From assembly GCF_000382045.1 (NCBI RefSeq), contig NZ_KB907470.1:1-64000 (forward strand): a stretch of DNA of 64,000 nt, read 5' to 3'. A program made the translations under genes and the position numbers. Position 1 is the first letter of the stretch. Each line of letters begins with the position of its first letter. The stretch is from Variovorax atrisoli 110B. Lineage in GTDB: Bacteria > Pseudomonadota > Gammaproteobacteria > Burkholderiales > Burkholderiaceae_C. Positions 53,704 through 62,401 of the stretch are shown one piece after another. Under the pieces are notes generated by a model. The model worked only from the letters and a program-made list of their open reading frames with translations, was not told where the DNA came from and searched no databases.

Positions 53704-54429
53704 TCATCTGAGGAACATTGGTGAAACCGTGTGCAGCTTGTAACCTTGTCCGAATACGGCGCGCAGCATCAATCCATTTGCCGGCTCGATATTGAGTTTT
53801 CTGCGGATCTTGAAAACGCAGACATCCAATGCGCGAGAGCGCAGGCTGACGGTGTCCCGCCAGAAAAGACTGTAGAGCTGCTCGCGGCTCAAAAGACAAT
53901 CCCTGTTCCGGAACAATTCGAGCGCCAAATCGAATTCGCGGGGTTGCAGGTACATTTCTTGGTCGCCGTGAAAAACCCGACGTTCGCTGATCTGGAAGCG
54001 GTAGCCCCGATAGATCAGAAGCTCGTTTCTTCCAGCGCCGTACGCCGCCATGGTGGAGCGGTGAAGCAGGCCCTGTGCTTTCGATCTGACCTCTTCGAGA
54101 TCGAAGGGATGAAGCACGAAATCGAAGTTTCTCTCTCCGGAAAACTCACGATCGATGCGCTGTTGTGCAGCAACGCTGTCGCTGTTGACTGCGAAGAGCA
54201 GCGGCGCGTCAATGAGAGCGCGGACCGAGTCAAGCCACTGGACAGTCGCATTGACGGGCAATGGCAGCAAGACCAGCCCTGAATGCTGCCCCGCCTGAAG
54301 CGATCCGATGAAATCGGCAAGCAGATCGAAGGTGCCGGCGTGCGACAACTGGCGCTCGTGCGGCGGCAGGCAAATCAGTTGGGATTTGTCCAGGTTGAAA
54401 ACCTGGGCGCGAGACTCCGGCGAAATCAT
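53704..54429 (-). CDS. OmpR-type regulator with degenerate receiver, upstream of the adhesin
   Basis: The product is 241 aa. The C-terminal half (about 135-235) is an OmpR/PhoB winged helix: LQPREFDLALELFRNRDCLLSREQL, then VSLRSRALDVCVFKIRRKL and FGQGYKL. The N-terminal half keeps receiver-like strands but has lost every catalytic residue: the phosphoacceptor position is Pro56 (LVLLPLP) and the invariant Lys is His107 (FVLHPFD). It should therefore work without phosphorylation, perhaps through ligand binding or protein contact. It lies 162 bp upstream of the adhesin gene on the same strand and is its likely regulator. The ATG at 54429 has GGAGAG upstream. Confidence 0.88.
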   Translation of the reverse strand: MISPESRAQVFNLDKSQLICLPPHERQLSHAGTFDLLADFIGSLQAGQHSGLVLLPLPVNATVQWLDSVRALIDAPLLFAVNSDSVAAQQRIDREFSGERNFDFVLHPFDLEEVRSKAQGLLHRSTMAAYGAGRNELLIYRGYRFQISERRVFHGDQEMYLQPREFDLALELFRNRDCLLSREQLYSLFWRDTVSLRSRALDVCVFKIRRKLNIEPANGLMLRAVFGQGYKLHTVSPMFLR

Positions 54430-54460
54430 TCCAAACTCTCCGTTTGACGTTGGATTTCAC

Positions 54461-54474
54461 GGAAAGCGCTTTCC
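54461..54474. promoter_or_regulatory. 14-bp perfect palindrome upstream of the orphan regulator
   Basis: GGAAAGCGCTTTCC is fully self-complementary and centred 38 bp upstream of the regulator start. AAAGCGCTTTCCCC (54463-54476) recurs exactly upstream of dctA (62392-62405). The core resembles LacI-family operators. It would act on the regulator that probably controls the adhesin. Confidence 0.6.
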
Positions 54475-54630
54475 CCGCATCCCCGTGAACCCTTTCGGGG
54501 TGGGGAATGTATCTATTTACAATCAGATCAGACAATGCCGGAGATTGACTACAAATGACATATGCTGACTGATTCACTCGCGCATAAAATTAAAACTTTT
54601 GTATAGTGAGTGGAAGAAAATCACAAAGTT

Positions 54631-54658
54631 GGACAGGGAGTAGGAAAACTCCTTGTCC
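54631..54658 (-). terminator. Possible terminator of the histidine kinase gene
   Basis: GGACAGGGAG and CTCCTTGTCC form a 10-bp stem with one mismatch around an 8-nt loop. On the minus strand it is followed by AACTTTGTGATTTTC, a weak T-tract. It lies about 145 bp after the kinase stop, which is rather far for a clean terminator. Confidence 0.45.
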
Positions 54659-54803
54659 GGACCCGAAGTCAATGCGCATTAATGACCATTAATGTCATCC
54701 GATGCCGCCAGCGACTCTGCGAACGTTTTCTTTCTGGAATCGAAAAAGTCACGTTTCACTATCGGTCAAGACCCCGCGCTGACGCGGTCGCAACCGGCCT
54801 CGG

Positions 54804-56753
54804 TCAGCGCGGCAGCCCAAGAGGCGCTGGTTCCAGCGGAATCGTCAGGCGAAACACCGTGCCCTGATCGTCGCTGGACAGCAGTACCACGTCGCCCCCG
54901 TGCTGGCGGGCGATGGTCCGCGAGATGTGGAGTCCCAGCCCCGAGCCGGGCACCTGGGTCGATGTGGCCCCTCTGAAATAGCGTTCGAAGAGGCTGCTTT
55001 GCTCGCCATCGGGAATCGGCTCCCCCTGATTGCAGACTGTCACGCTGAAAAAACCCGTCATGGAGTCGCAGCGCACCGTGACCGTCGAATTGGAAGGGGA
55101 GTATTTCAGGGCGTTGTGGACCAGATTGCGGATCGCCATTTCGATTTTTGCGGGGTCGCCCATGCACATCGTCCGCTGGGTCGGCGCCTCGACGCTCAGG
55201 CGGGCGTTTTCCTCGGGTAGCCCGACGCCAGCCACGCTCTCGATCACCTCGCGCAGATCGAAGCTGCGGGCGGCGGGCTTCGTGGAGCCGACCGCCAACG
55301 CGTCGTCCTGCAAGATGTTCTCGATGAGCACGGCGAGGCGACGGATGGCCTTGCGGATCTTGCCGACCGCGCGCTTCACCGCCTCGTCACGGCCAGAAGG
55401 CGACAGTTCCAGCGCGTGGGCCACCGCGTCGACGATGGCGAGCGGCGTGCGGAATTCGTGCGAGACGACGGCGACGAATTCACGCTGCCGCACTCTGTCC
55501 TCCAGCGCCTTCTTGGCGACCTTCATCGAATCGAAGGCGACCTTGCGCTCTGAGCGAAGGGCCAGTTCCGCTTGCCTTGAACGGCTGGCCACCGCGAAGT
55601 TGAGCATCGCCAGATTCGCGAGCTGCAACATCGGAATCCAGGAGTCCAGAAGGTACGGCTGCGACATGTTCACTACCCCCAGCAGCACCAGCACGTAGAA
55701 GGTCCACGACAGATTCACGCAGGTGAAGATGGTGGTAGCCAGGAGATAGTGGAACGCCCGGTGGCGAAGCATCAGCCAGACGAAGAACCCCAGGTTGAAC
55801 ACTCCGACGCCCATCTGCAGGTAGATCGCCACATGGACGGCCGCCTGAACGCCCCATGCCGAAAGAAACGCGGTCGCTGCGAAGGTAGCCGCCGCGGCCT
55901 TCATCAACCAGGCAGCCCATGGCGAATAGCTGTCGTAGTCGAAGAACCGCCATGCGAACACGGCACCGATCGACATCAGCGCGCTTGAGATCACGTCCAT
56001 GAAGCGGTCGGCTACGACAGGCGCCTCGGGAAACAACAGCGAGTTCGCGTAGCCCTGCATCAAGGCGACGAACACGAACATAAAGGCCAAGAAGAGCGCA
56101 TACACCGCATAGATGCCGTTGCGCAGCCAGACCCAGAAGATCAGGTTCATCAGCACCATGACGCCGAAGGCGCCGGCGAGTGCCGAGACAAGAACCATGC
56201 GGCTGGTCTCTACTCTCTCCATCCCCGCCCGTTGCCAGACATGCAGGCACAGGGGGGCCAAGCCATGCGTCCTCACCCTCACGTAGTAGGTTTCGGGCGA
56301 GGATCCCGCTTCGACCGGGAAGGCCAGCATGCCGCTGCGGATGGTCCGTTCGACGAAGGGGTGCTGGTCGCCCACCCTATCCACCGAAATCTTGCCCGAG
56401 GCATCGCGGCGGTAGACCTCCACGTCGTCGATCCAGTTGGGGAATATCTGCACGGCCCATTGCGAAGGAGCGCTGGGCTCTCGCTGCAATGAAAATCTGA
56501 TCCAGTAAATCTCGCCGGGGCGAAGCCGTCCGTGGCGAGTATCCCCGGCTATAAACTCCACGCCTTCGCGGCCTGAAAGAATGTCCTCGATAGAAATATT
56601 TCCAGATGTATCAATGAAGATTTCCTCATGACCGTGCAGCAGGACGGGCTCTTCCAGCCCCTGGTCACTGCGTAGCTCGAGGGCATGGGAAACCAGCGAA
56701 ACAAGCCACAGCGCCACCCCCAGGATAAAAAAAAGACAGCGATTTCTTTTCAT
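54804..56753 (-). CDS. 7TMR-DISM sensor histidine kinase
   Basis: The product is 649 aa. A signal peptide (1-24) is followed by a periplasmic 7TMR-DISMED2 domain (about 40-180), a seven-helix 7TMR-DISM membrane domain (about 190-395), a coiled-coil, HisKA with the phospho-acceptor His432 (VSHEFRTPL), and a HATPase domain with NLVHNALKYSP and GSGLGLHIS. The DISMED2 domain is known to sense carbohydrate-like ligands in several species. It is divergent from the OmpR-type regulator at 56819 with a 65-bp gap, and the two are the probable pair. Its position next to the adhesin cluster suggests it governs adhesion, but no direct target is visible. Confidence 0.93.
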   Translation of the reverse strand: MKRNRCLFFILGVALWLVSLVSHALELRSDQGLEEPVLLHGHEEIFIDTSGNISIEDILSGREGVEFIAGDTRHGRLRPGEIYWIRFSLQREPSAPSQWAVQIFPNWIDDVEVYRRDASGKISVDRVGDQHPFVERTIRSGMLAFPVEAGSSPETYYVRVRTHGLAPLCLHVWQRAGMERVETSRMVLVSALAGAFGVMVLMNLIFWVWLRNGIYAVYALFLAFMFVFVALMQGYANSLLFPEAPVVADRFMDVISSALMSIGAVFAWRFFDYDSYSPWAAWLMKAAAATFAATAFLSAWGVQAAVHVAIYLQMGVGVFNLGFFVWLMLRHRAFHYLLATTIFTCVNLSWTFYVLVLLGVVNMSQPYLLDSWIPMLQLANLAMLNFAVASRSRQAELALRSERKVAFDSMKVAKKALEDRVRQREFVAVVSHEFRTPLAIVDAVAHALELSPSGRDEAVKRAVGKIRKAIRRLAVLIENILQDDALAVGSTKPAARSFDLREVIESVAGVGLPEENARLSVEAPTQRTMCMGDPAKIEMAIRNLVHNALKYSPSNSTVTVRCDSMTGFFSVTVCNQGEPIPDGEQSSLFERYFRGATSTQVPGSGLGLHISRTIARQHGGDVVLLSSDDQGTVFRLTIPLEPAPLGLPR

Positions 56754-56818
56754 GTTGTTGATATTGTCCAGCCACTCTTCGGCGCCGGTCCCGTTTAGCC
56801 GCCCAGGAAAGGTGCACC

Positions 56819-57559
56819 ATGAATACTCCGAACGCCAACACCGATAAAAAGATAACCGTCTATCTGATCGAGGACGAAGAAGACCTTCAGGAAGCGCTGG
56901 TCTACAGCCTCGAACAACTGGGTTTCAAGGCCTCCGGCTTCTCTACCGCGGCGGAGTTCTACAGGGCCTACGCGGTCGATCGCTGCGATGTAGTGGTCAT
57001 CGACATCGAGCTGCCGGACGAGAACGGTTTTTCGATCGCCCAGCACCTGCGTTCGGCCAGCAATGTGGGGATCGTCTTCGCGACCGCGCACGGCGACCTC
57101 GGCGACCGGGTCCGCGGGCTGCGCGGTGGCGCCGACGCCTATTTCGTAAAGCCGGTGCATGCCGAGGAGCTCGCGGCATCGATCGAGGCCATCTACCGTC
57201 GCATCAAGGCTGCCGAAGCGGGTGCCGGCCGAACGCTGCAGCCCTATCAGCCCGAGGCGCCGCGCGGCACTGGGCGCTGGGTGCTCAAGGAAGGCGACTG
57301 GATTCTGTACGACCCGGACGGCAGGGCGCTACGCCTCACGATGTCGGAGCGCGCCATCGTCACCAGCCTGTTCAAGCAGCGCAACAAGCCGGTCGACCGC
57401 ATGCAGCTCGCCGCGGCACTGGGCGGCGAGGACCTGGAGAACTTCGATCTGCAGCGCGTGGACGCTGTCGTGAGCCGGCTGAGGCGAAAGGCGACGGCTG
57501 CGGGCATCTCGCTGCCGCTGCACGCCGTGCGAGGCACCGGCTACCAGTTCCAGACTTGA
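56819..57559 (+). CDS. OmpR-type response regulator
   Basis: The product is 246 aa. The receiver is complete: Glu18/Asp19 metal-binding residues (LIEDEEDL), phosphoacceptor Asp62 (VVIDIELPDENG), Thr (FATAHG) and Lys (YFVKPVH). The output domain (about 150-245) is a winged helix with LRLTMSERAIVTSLF, DLQRVDAVVSRLRRKA and VRGTGYQF. It has GGAAAGG ahead of the ATG and is divergent from the 7TMR-DISM kinase, so the pair should form one two-component system. Its stop is 31 bp from that of dctD, in convergent orientation. Targets could include the orphan regulator and adhesin, but this is a positional guess. Confidence 0.93.
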   Translation: MNTPNANTDKKITVYLIEDEEDLQEALVYSLEQLGFKASGFSTAAEFYRAYAVDRCDVVVIDIELPDENGFSIAQHLRSASNVGIVFATAHGDLGDRVRGLRGGADAYFVKPVHAEELAASIEAIYRRIKAAEAGAGRTLQPYQPEAPRGTGRWVLKEGDWILYDPDGRALRLTMSERAIVTSLFKQRNKPVDRMQLAAALGGEDLENFDLQRVDAVVSRLRRKATAAGISLPLHAVRGTGYQFQT

Positions 57560-57590
57560 CGTACGCAAGCCTCCGCGCACGCCGCTTCGC

Positions 57591-58961
57591 TCACTTGAAC
57601 TCGTCGACCGTCAGGCCCAGCTTGCGCACCTTGTCGTGCAGGGTCTGGCGCGCGATGCCCAGCGCTGCGGCCGTGGCCGGCTGGTCGCCGCGCTGGCGCC
57701 GCAGTTCCTCGACGATCACGGCGCGCTCGAAGGACTCCACCTGCTGCGGCAGCCCGCGCGGCAATGCGGGCACGCCCTGCGCGCTTCCGCCGCCGCCGTG
57801 CGTCTGCGTCAGGCGCTCGCCCAGCAGGCCCAGCACGAAGCGGTCGGCGACGTTGCGCAGTTCGCGCACGTTTCCGGGCCAGGCGTAGGCCATCAGGTCG
57901 GCCAGCTGGGCGTTGCTCAAGAGCGGCGCGGGGCGGTCGTAGCGGGTCGCGGCCTGCAGCGTGAAGTGCTCGAAGAGCAGCGGAATGTCCTCGCGCCGCT
58001 CGCGCAGGGGCGGCAGCTCGATGAAGGCAACGCCCAGGCGGTAGTACAGGTCGGCCCTGAACTTCTGCTGGTCGCTCATGGCCTTGAGGTCGTCCTTGCT
58101 CGCGGCCACCACGCGGCAGTCGAAGGGAATGGTCTTGTTGGAGCCGATGCGCTCGATGCTGCGCTCCTGCAGCGCGCGCAGTAGCTTGATCTGCACTGCC
58201 ATCGGCATGCTCTCGATCTCGTCGAGGAACAGCGTGCCGCCGCTGGCGTACTCGAACTTGCCCACGCGCATGCGGCTCGCACCGGTGAAGGCGCCGGCCT
58301 CGTGGCCGAAGAGCTCGCTCTCGGCCAGCGACTCGGGCAGCCCGCCGCAATTGAGCGGCACGAAATGCTGGCGCCGGCGCGCGCTGTGGTCGTGCAGGCA
58401 GCGCGCGACGAGCTCCTTGCCGGTGCCGGTCTCGCCGTAGACCAGCACGTCGGCGGAGGTCTCGGCCAGCGTCTTCACGGTCTGGCGCACCTGCTGCATC
58501 TGCGCCGATCGGCCGATCAGCACCGACTGGATGCCCTGCCAGTTCTCCAGCGCGTCGCGCAGTGCGCGCACCTGCAGGCTGAGCTGCCGCCGCTCGATGG
58601 CATGGCGCACGATGGCCACCAGCCGCTCGGAGCCGAAGGGCTTCTCGATGAAATCGTAGGCGCCCTCGCGCATGGCCTGCACCGCCATCGCGATGTGGCC
58701 ATGGCCGGTGACCAGGATCACCGGCAGCTCGGGATCGACGTTGCGCAGCTCGGGCAGCCACTCGGTGCCACTCATGCCCGGCAGGCGCACGTCGCTGATG
58801 ACGACGGCGGGCACGCCGAACGTGATGTGCGGGCGCGCGCGCTCGGCGCTGGGAAAGGACTCGACTTCGAAACCGGCCAGGGTCAGCACCTGGGTGGTGC
58901 TGACGCGGACGTCTTCGTCGTCCTCGATCAGCATCACCCGGATGGCAGGGGCTTCGCTCAC
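57591..58961 (-). CDS. dctD: Sigma-54-dependent response regulator DctD
   Basis: This 456-aa protein is a standard NtrC-family activator. The receiver has Asp57 as phosphoacceptor (VISDVRLPG) and Lys107. The AAA+ domain has Walker A GETGTGKE (176-183) and GAFTGA (223-228), the loop that contacts sigma-54. A C-terminal Fis-type HTH (ATAAALGIARQTLHDKVRKLG) follows. I chose the GTG at 58961, because AGGAG lies 10 nt upstream and the TTG at 58985 lies inside the dctB gene. It is partnered by DctB 7 bp upstream. It probably activates dctA from the sigma-54 promoter at 62335-62350. Confidence 0.94.
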   Translation of the reverse strand: MSEAPAIRVMLIEDDEDVRVSTTQVLTLAGFEVESFPSAERARPHITFGVPAVVISDVRLPGMSGTEWLPELRNVDPELPVILVTGHGHIAMAVQAMREGAYDFIEKPFGSERLVAIVRHAIERRQLSLQVRALRDALENWQGIQSVLIGRSAQMQQVRQTVKTLAETSADVLVYGETGTGKELVARCLHDHSARRRQHFVPLNCGGLPESLAESELFGHEAGAFTGASRMRVGKFEYASGGTLFLDEIESMPMAVQIKLLRALQERSIERIGSNKTIPFDCRVVAASKDDLKAMSDQQKFRADLYYRLGVAFIELPPLRERREDIPLLFEHFTLQAATRYDRPAPLLSNAQLADLMAYAWPGNVRELRNVADRFVLGLLGERLTQTHGGGGSAQGVPALPRGLPQQVESFERAVIVEELRRQRGDQPATAAALGIARQTLHDKVRKLGLTVDEFK

Positions 58962-58968
58962 TTGGGGA

Positions 58969-60831
58969 TCACTCCTGTTGTGCAATGGAAAAGGCGTCGG
59001 AAACCGGCGGCTGGCTGCTGCTGTCGTGAATCACGGCGATGGCCGCCGGCAGGTCGATGACGAAGCAGGCCCCGCCGCCGTCCAGGTTGGCCGCGCGCAG
59101 CGTGCCGTCCATGGACCGCACCAATTGTGCCGAGATCACGAGACCCAGTCCCAGGCCCGAGCCTGCGGCCTTGCCGGTGACGAAGGGTTCGAACAGGCGC
59201 TGCAGGATGTCGGGGCGGATGCCCGGCCCGGTGTCGGTCACCGACAGCAGCACGCGGCCCTCCTTCGGCCGCGCCTGCAGGCGCAGCTTGCGCACCGGCG
59301 CGTCCTGCATCGCGTCGATGGCGTTGCGCATCAGGTTGGCGAGCACGCTGCCGAGCGCGGCCTCCTCCGCCATCACGCTCAGCGTGGCGGGCTGCACGTC
59401 GACCTCGATGGCCACGCGATGCTTCCTGGACGCCTCGGCGACGATCACCTGCGCGTCGGCGATCGCGTGCGACAGCAGCACCGGCGCCAGTGGAAGCTCG
59501 CTCTTGTAGGCGAAGGTGCGCAGCTGCGAGGTCAGCCGCGCGAGCCGGTCGACCATGCCGCGGATGCGCTCGAGGTTGCCGCGCACATCGTCGAGGCGGT
59601 TCTTGTCGAGCAGGATGGCGGCGCTTTCCGAGAGCGTGCGCATGGCCGTGAGCGGCTGATTGAGCTCGTGCACGACGCCCGCCGACATCTGCCCCAGCGC
59701 GGCCATCTTGCCGGCATGCACCAGTTCGCCCTGCGCCGCGCGCAGCTGCGCGGTGCGCGCGGCCACGGTCGATTCGAGTGTGTCGTGCGCCGCCTGCAGC
59801 GCGGCCTGGTTGGCGAGCTTCTGGCGCACCGCGCGGCGGCGCTGCCACAGCGCCACGGCCACCAGCAGCAGCACCGTCATCGCGAGCCCGGCAGTGATGG
59901 CCGCGTTGCGCGCGGCCAGGTGCAGCGGCGCGAGGTTGTCGAGCACCACCAGCTGCCACGGCGCGCCGCGCAGCGTGCGAGCCGAGGCGAGCTGGTCGAC
60001 GCCGTCGAGCGAGATCACCTGCACGTCGCGGTCGAGCGCCTCCTTCTGCGTCCATCGCAGCGGCTGCAGCGCGGCCTCGCCGTAGGGACGCGAGCGCAGC
60101 ACCTCGGCGCGCTGGAGGGCATCGAGCGGCAGCAGCGGCCGGAACTTGATGTCCTCGCGCGTGGAAAGTATGACCACGCCGCGCTGGTCGATCAGCGCCA
60201 CGTCGCCCGGCAGCTTGCGCCAGGCGCGCTCGGCTTCCTCGAGATTGATCTTCACTGCCACCACGCCGCGCGAGGCCTGCCCGCGGCGCAGCGCATAGGA
60301 AAGGTAGTAGCCCGGCTTCTTGCTGGTGATGCCCACGCCGTAGAAGCGGCCCCTGCCCTGTCCCAGCGCGTCGATCACGTAGGGACGGAACGAGAGGTCC
60401 TGGCCCACGGTGGTACCGGGCTTGTCCCAGTCGGAGGCCGCCAGCGAGGTGCCGGAGGCATCGAGCACGTAGAGCATCTCCGCGCCCGCCGCGGCGTTGA
60501 CGCCGTCGAGGTAGCGGTTGACCGAATCGCGCAGCCGCGTGTCCGACGGGGTGCCGAGCAGGGCCGGCACCAGGGGCGTCATCTCCAGCAGCGCGGGCAG
60601 GTAGTCGAAGCGGGCCAGGTCGGCGTCGAGGCCGGTGGCGAGCATGTCGAGCCGGTGGTCGGCCGCTTCGCGCAGCCGGGCCAGGCCGGTCTGCATGGCG
60701 ACCTGGTAGCCCGCGAAGGCGGCCACGGCCACGAGGGCCAGAGCGCCGCCCCATCGAGGCAGGCCGCGCCACCCCCTCGTCGCCTGGTCGGAATGTGGGT
60801 CTAGACGCCGGGCCGGCTCCCTTGGATTCAT
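58969..60831 (-). CDS. dctB: C4-dicarboxylate sensor histidine kinase DctB
   Basis: The product is 620 aa. The first membrane helix (about 28-46) and the second (about 305-325) bracket a large periplasmic double-Cache sensor (about 47-300; FRPYVIDALGQGRGRFYGVG, PGYYLSYALR), which binds C4-dicarboxylates in DctB. A linker coiled coil leads to HisKA with His388 (GVVHELNQPLTAM), then a HATPase domain (NLMRNAIDAM, GSGLGLGLVIS). It should phosphorylate DctD when succinate, malate or fumarate is present. The start ATG at 60831 is 77 bp downstream of the dctA stop, and all three dct genes lie on the same strand. Confidence 0.93.
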   Translation of the reverse strand: MNPREPARRLDPHSDQATRGWRGLPRWGGALALVAVAAFAGYQVAMQTGLARLREAADHRLDMLATGLDADLARFDYLPALLEMTPLVPALLGTPSDTRLRDSVNRYLDGVNAAAGAEMLYVLDASGTSLAASDWDKPGTTVGQDLSFRPYVIDALGQGRGRFYGVGITSKKPGYYLSYALRRGQASRGVVAVKINLEEAERAWRKLPGDVALIDQRGVVILSTREDIKFRPLLPLDALQRAEVLRSRPYGEAALQPLRWTQKEALDRDVQVISLDGVDQLASARTLRGAPWQLVVLDNLAPLHLAARNAAITAGLAMTVLLLVAVALWQRRRAVRQKLANQAALQAAHDTLESTVAARTAQLRAAQGELVHAGKMAALGQMSAGVVHELNQPLTAMRTLSESAAILLDKNRLDDVRGNLERIRGMVDRLARLTSQLRTFAYKSELPLAPVLLSHAIADAQVIVAEASRKHRVAIEVDVQPATLSVMAEEAALGSVLANLMRNAIDAMQDAPVRKLRLQARPKEGRVLLSVTDTGPGIRPDILQRLFEPFVTGKAAGSGLGLGLVISAQLVRSMDGTLRAANLDGGGACFVIDLPAAIAVIHDSSSQPPVSDAFSIAQQE

Positions 60832-60908
60832 GGGGCCGTTATTGCACAAGGCGGGGCCGCCTGCATCAGTGGCAGCCCGATGGCCCCAGGGCGGGGCCGA
60901 AGGGAGGA

Positions 60909-62273
60909 TCAGGAAACCTGCCGCGCGGAGGCGACGGGCATGTGCGCCTCGGTGGCGTCGAGCACGCGCTCGGGCTCGTCGGCCTCGGCGGTGCTTTCCT
61001 GGTTCAGGTGCTGGTTCATGCGCACGGTGTCGAGGTCGCCGGTCCACTTGGCCACCACCAGCGTGGCTACGCCGTTGCCGATCAGGTTGGTGAGCGCGCG
61101 GGCTTCCGACATGAAGCGGTCGATGCCCAGGATCAGCGCCAGCCCCGCCACCGGCACATGGCCCACGGCCGACAGCGTCGCCGCCAGCACGATGAAGCCG
61201 CTGCCCGTGACGCCCGCCGCGCCCTTCGAGGTCAGCAGCAGCACCGCCAGCAGCGTGAGCTGCTGCGTGAGCGTCATGTCGGTGTTGGTGGCCTGTGCGA
61301 TGAACACGGCCGCCATCGTCAGGTAGATGGAGGTGCCGTCGAGGTTGAACGAATAGCCGGTCGGAATCACCAGGCCGACCACCGACTTCTTCGCGCCCAG
61401 GTTCTCCATCTTGGCCATCATGCGCGGCAGCACCGATTCGCTGGACGAGGTGCCCAGCACGATCAGCAGCTCTTCCTTGATGTACTTGATGAACTTCCAG
61501 ATGCTGAAGCCGTGGAAGCGCGCGATAAGCCCCAGCACCACGAAGATGAACAGCAGGCAGGTGGCATAGAAGGTGGCCATCAGCTGGCCCAGCTGCAGCA
61601 GCGAGCTCACGCCGTACTTGCCGATGGTGAAGGCCATCGCGCCGAAGGCGCCGATGGGCGCGACCTTCATGATGTAGCCGACGATCACGAAGAGCACGTG
61701 CGAGCCCTTCTCGATCACGTCGAACACCAGCGTGCCGCGGCCACCGAAGCGGTGCAGCGCGAAGCCGAACATCACGGCGATCAGCAGAACCTGCAGGATC
61801 TCGCCCTTGGCGAAGGCATCGACCACCGTGCTCGGGATGATGTTGAGCAGGAAGTCGGTGGTGCTCTGCATCTTGCCGGGGCCGGTGTAGGCCGCGATGC
61901 TTTTTGTGTCGAGCTGGCTCACGTCGACGTTCATGCCTGCGCCGGGCTTGAGCACGTTCACGAGCACCAGGCCCACGATCAGCGCGATGCTGCTCACGAT
62001 CTCGAAGTACAGCAGCGCCATGCCGCCGGTCTTGCCGACCTTCTTCATGTCCTCCATGCCGGCGATGCCCACCACCACCGTGCAGAAGATGATCGGCGCG
62101 ATGATCATCTTGATCAGCTTGATGAAGCCGTCGCCCAGCGGCTTCATCGAGGCGCCGGTGTCGGGATAGAAATGGCCCAGAAGCACCCCGAGCACGATGG
62201 CCGTGATGACCTGGAAGTACAGGGATTTGTAGAAGGGCTTGGGGGCGGTCTGGTGTTCCATGGGGGTGCTCAT
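60909..62273 (-). CDS. dctA: C4-dicarboxylate:cation symporter DctA
   Basis: This 454-aa DAACS-family (glutamate/aspartate transporter fold) protein has LIKMIIAPIIFCTVVVGIA, the hairpin motif GTSSSESVLPRM, the NLDGTSIY substrate and sodium loop, and the DRFMSEARALTNLIGNGVAT helix with the acidic residue and Asn of the binding site. It imports succinate, malate and fumarate. The longer frame to 62408 is not used: the ATG at 62273 has GGAGA upstream, and 45 extra residues would precede the first helix. A sigma-54 promoter lies 62-77 bp upstream, with a palindrome further up. Confidence 0.97.
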   Translation of the reverse strand: MSTPMEHQTAPKPFYKSLYFQVITAIVLGVLLGHFYPDTGASMKPLGDGFIKLIKMIIAPIIFCTVVVGIAGMEDMKKVGKTGGMALLYFEIVSSIALIVGLVLVNVLKPGAGMNVDVSQLDTKSIAAYTGPGKMQSTTDFLLNIIPSTVVDAFAKGEILQVLLIAVMFGFALHRFGGRGTLVFDVIEKGSHVLFVIVGYIMKVAPIGAFGAMAFTIGKYGVSSLLQLGQLMATFYATCLLFIFVVLGLIARFHGFSIWKFIKYIKEELLIVLGTSSSESVLPRMMAKMENLGAKKSVVGLVIPTGYSFNLDGTSIYLTMAAVFIAQATNTDMTLTQQLTLLAVLLLTSKGAAGVTGSGFIVLAATLSAVGHVPVAGLALILGIDRFMSEARALTNLIGNGVATLVVAKWTGDLDTVRMNQHLNQESTAEADEPERVLDATEAHMPVASARQVS

Positions 62274-62334
62274 TGGTTTGTCTCCAGGGTCGTGACCGGG
62301 CCCACATCGGAGGGGCGCGGCCGGCCGGTGATCC

Positions 62335-62350
62335 AGCAATCGACATGCCA
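62335..62350 (-). promoter_or_regulatory. Sigma-54 promoter of dctA
   Basis: On the minus strand the sequence reads TGGCAT-GTCGA-TTGCT, a near-perfect fit to the -24/-12 consensus TGGCAC-N5-TTGCA/T, differing at one -24-box position and with ideal spacing. Transcription would start near 62324, leaving a leader of about 50 nt to the dctA ATG at 62273. The neighbouring DctD carries the GAFTGA motif needed to activate it. Confidence 0.8.
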
Positions 62351-62391
62351 CGGCCGGCAAGGGTCGGCAGGCGCCGTAAGCCATTGATTTC

Positions 62392-62401
62392 AAAGCGCTT
62401 T
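62392..62401. promoter_or_regulatory. Palindrome upstream of the dctA promoter, candidate DctD site
   Basis: AAAGCGCTTT is a perfect 10-bp palindrome centred about 73 bp upstream of the predicted dctA start, the distance expected for an upstream activator site. The 14-mer AAAGCGCTTTCCCC is also present at 54463-54476 upstream of the orphan adhesin regulator, so a third protein may bind both. Confidence 0.55.

Larger units (their letters stand above)
54430..54803. other. AT-richer intergenic region with structured leader
   Basis: No gene is visible in 374 bp between the histidine kinase and orphan regulator genes. The region holds the palindrome at 54461-54474, a nested stem at 54471-54507 (TTCCCC with GGGGAA, and inside it CCCCG with CGGGG), an AT-rich stretch at about 54590-54640 that may include the regulator promoter, and a terminator-like hairpin at 54631-54658. 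On the minus strand the nested stem would sit in the leader of the regulator mRNA. Confidence 0.5.

Noticed and set aside
62359..62372. A second sigma-54-like match near the dctA promoter
   Set aside because: It has a TTGCC-like -12 box, but the -24 GG is absent at the required distance.
60795..62387. 530-codon plus-strand frame over dctA
   Set aside because: Antisense of a strongly supported transporter gene. His/Asp-rich shadow translation.
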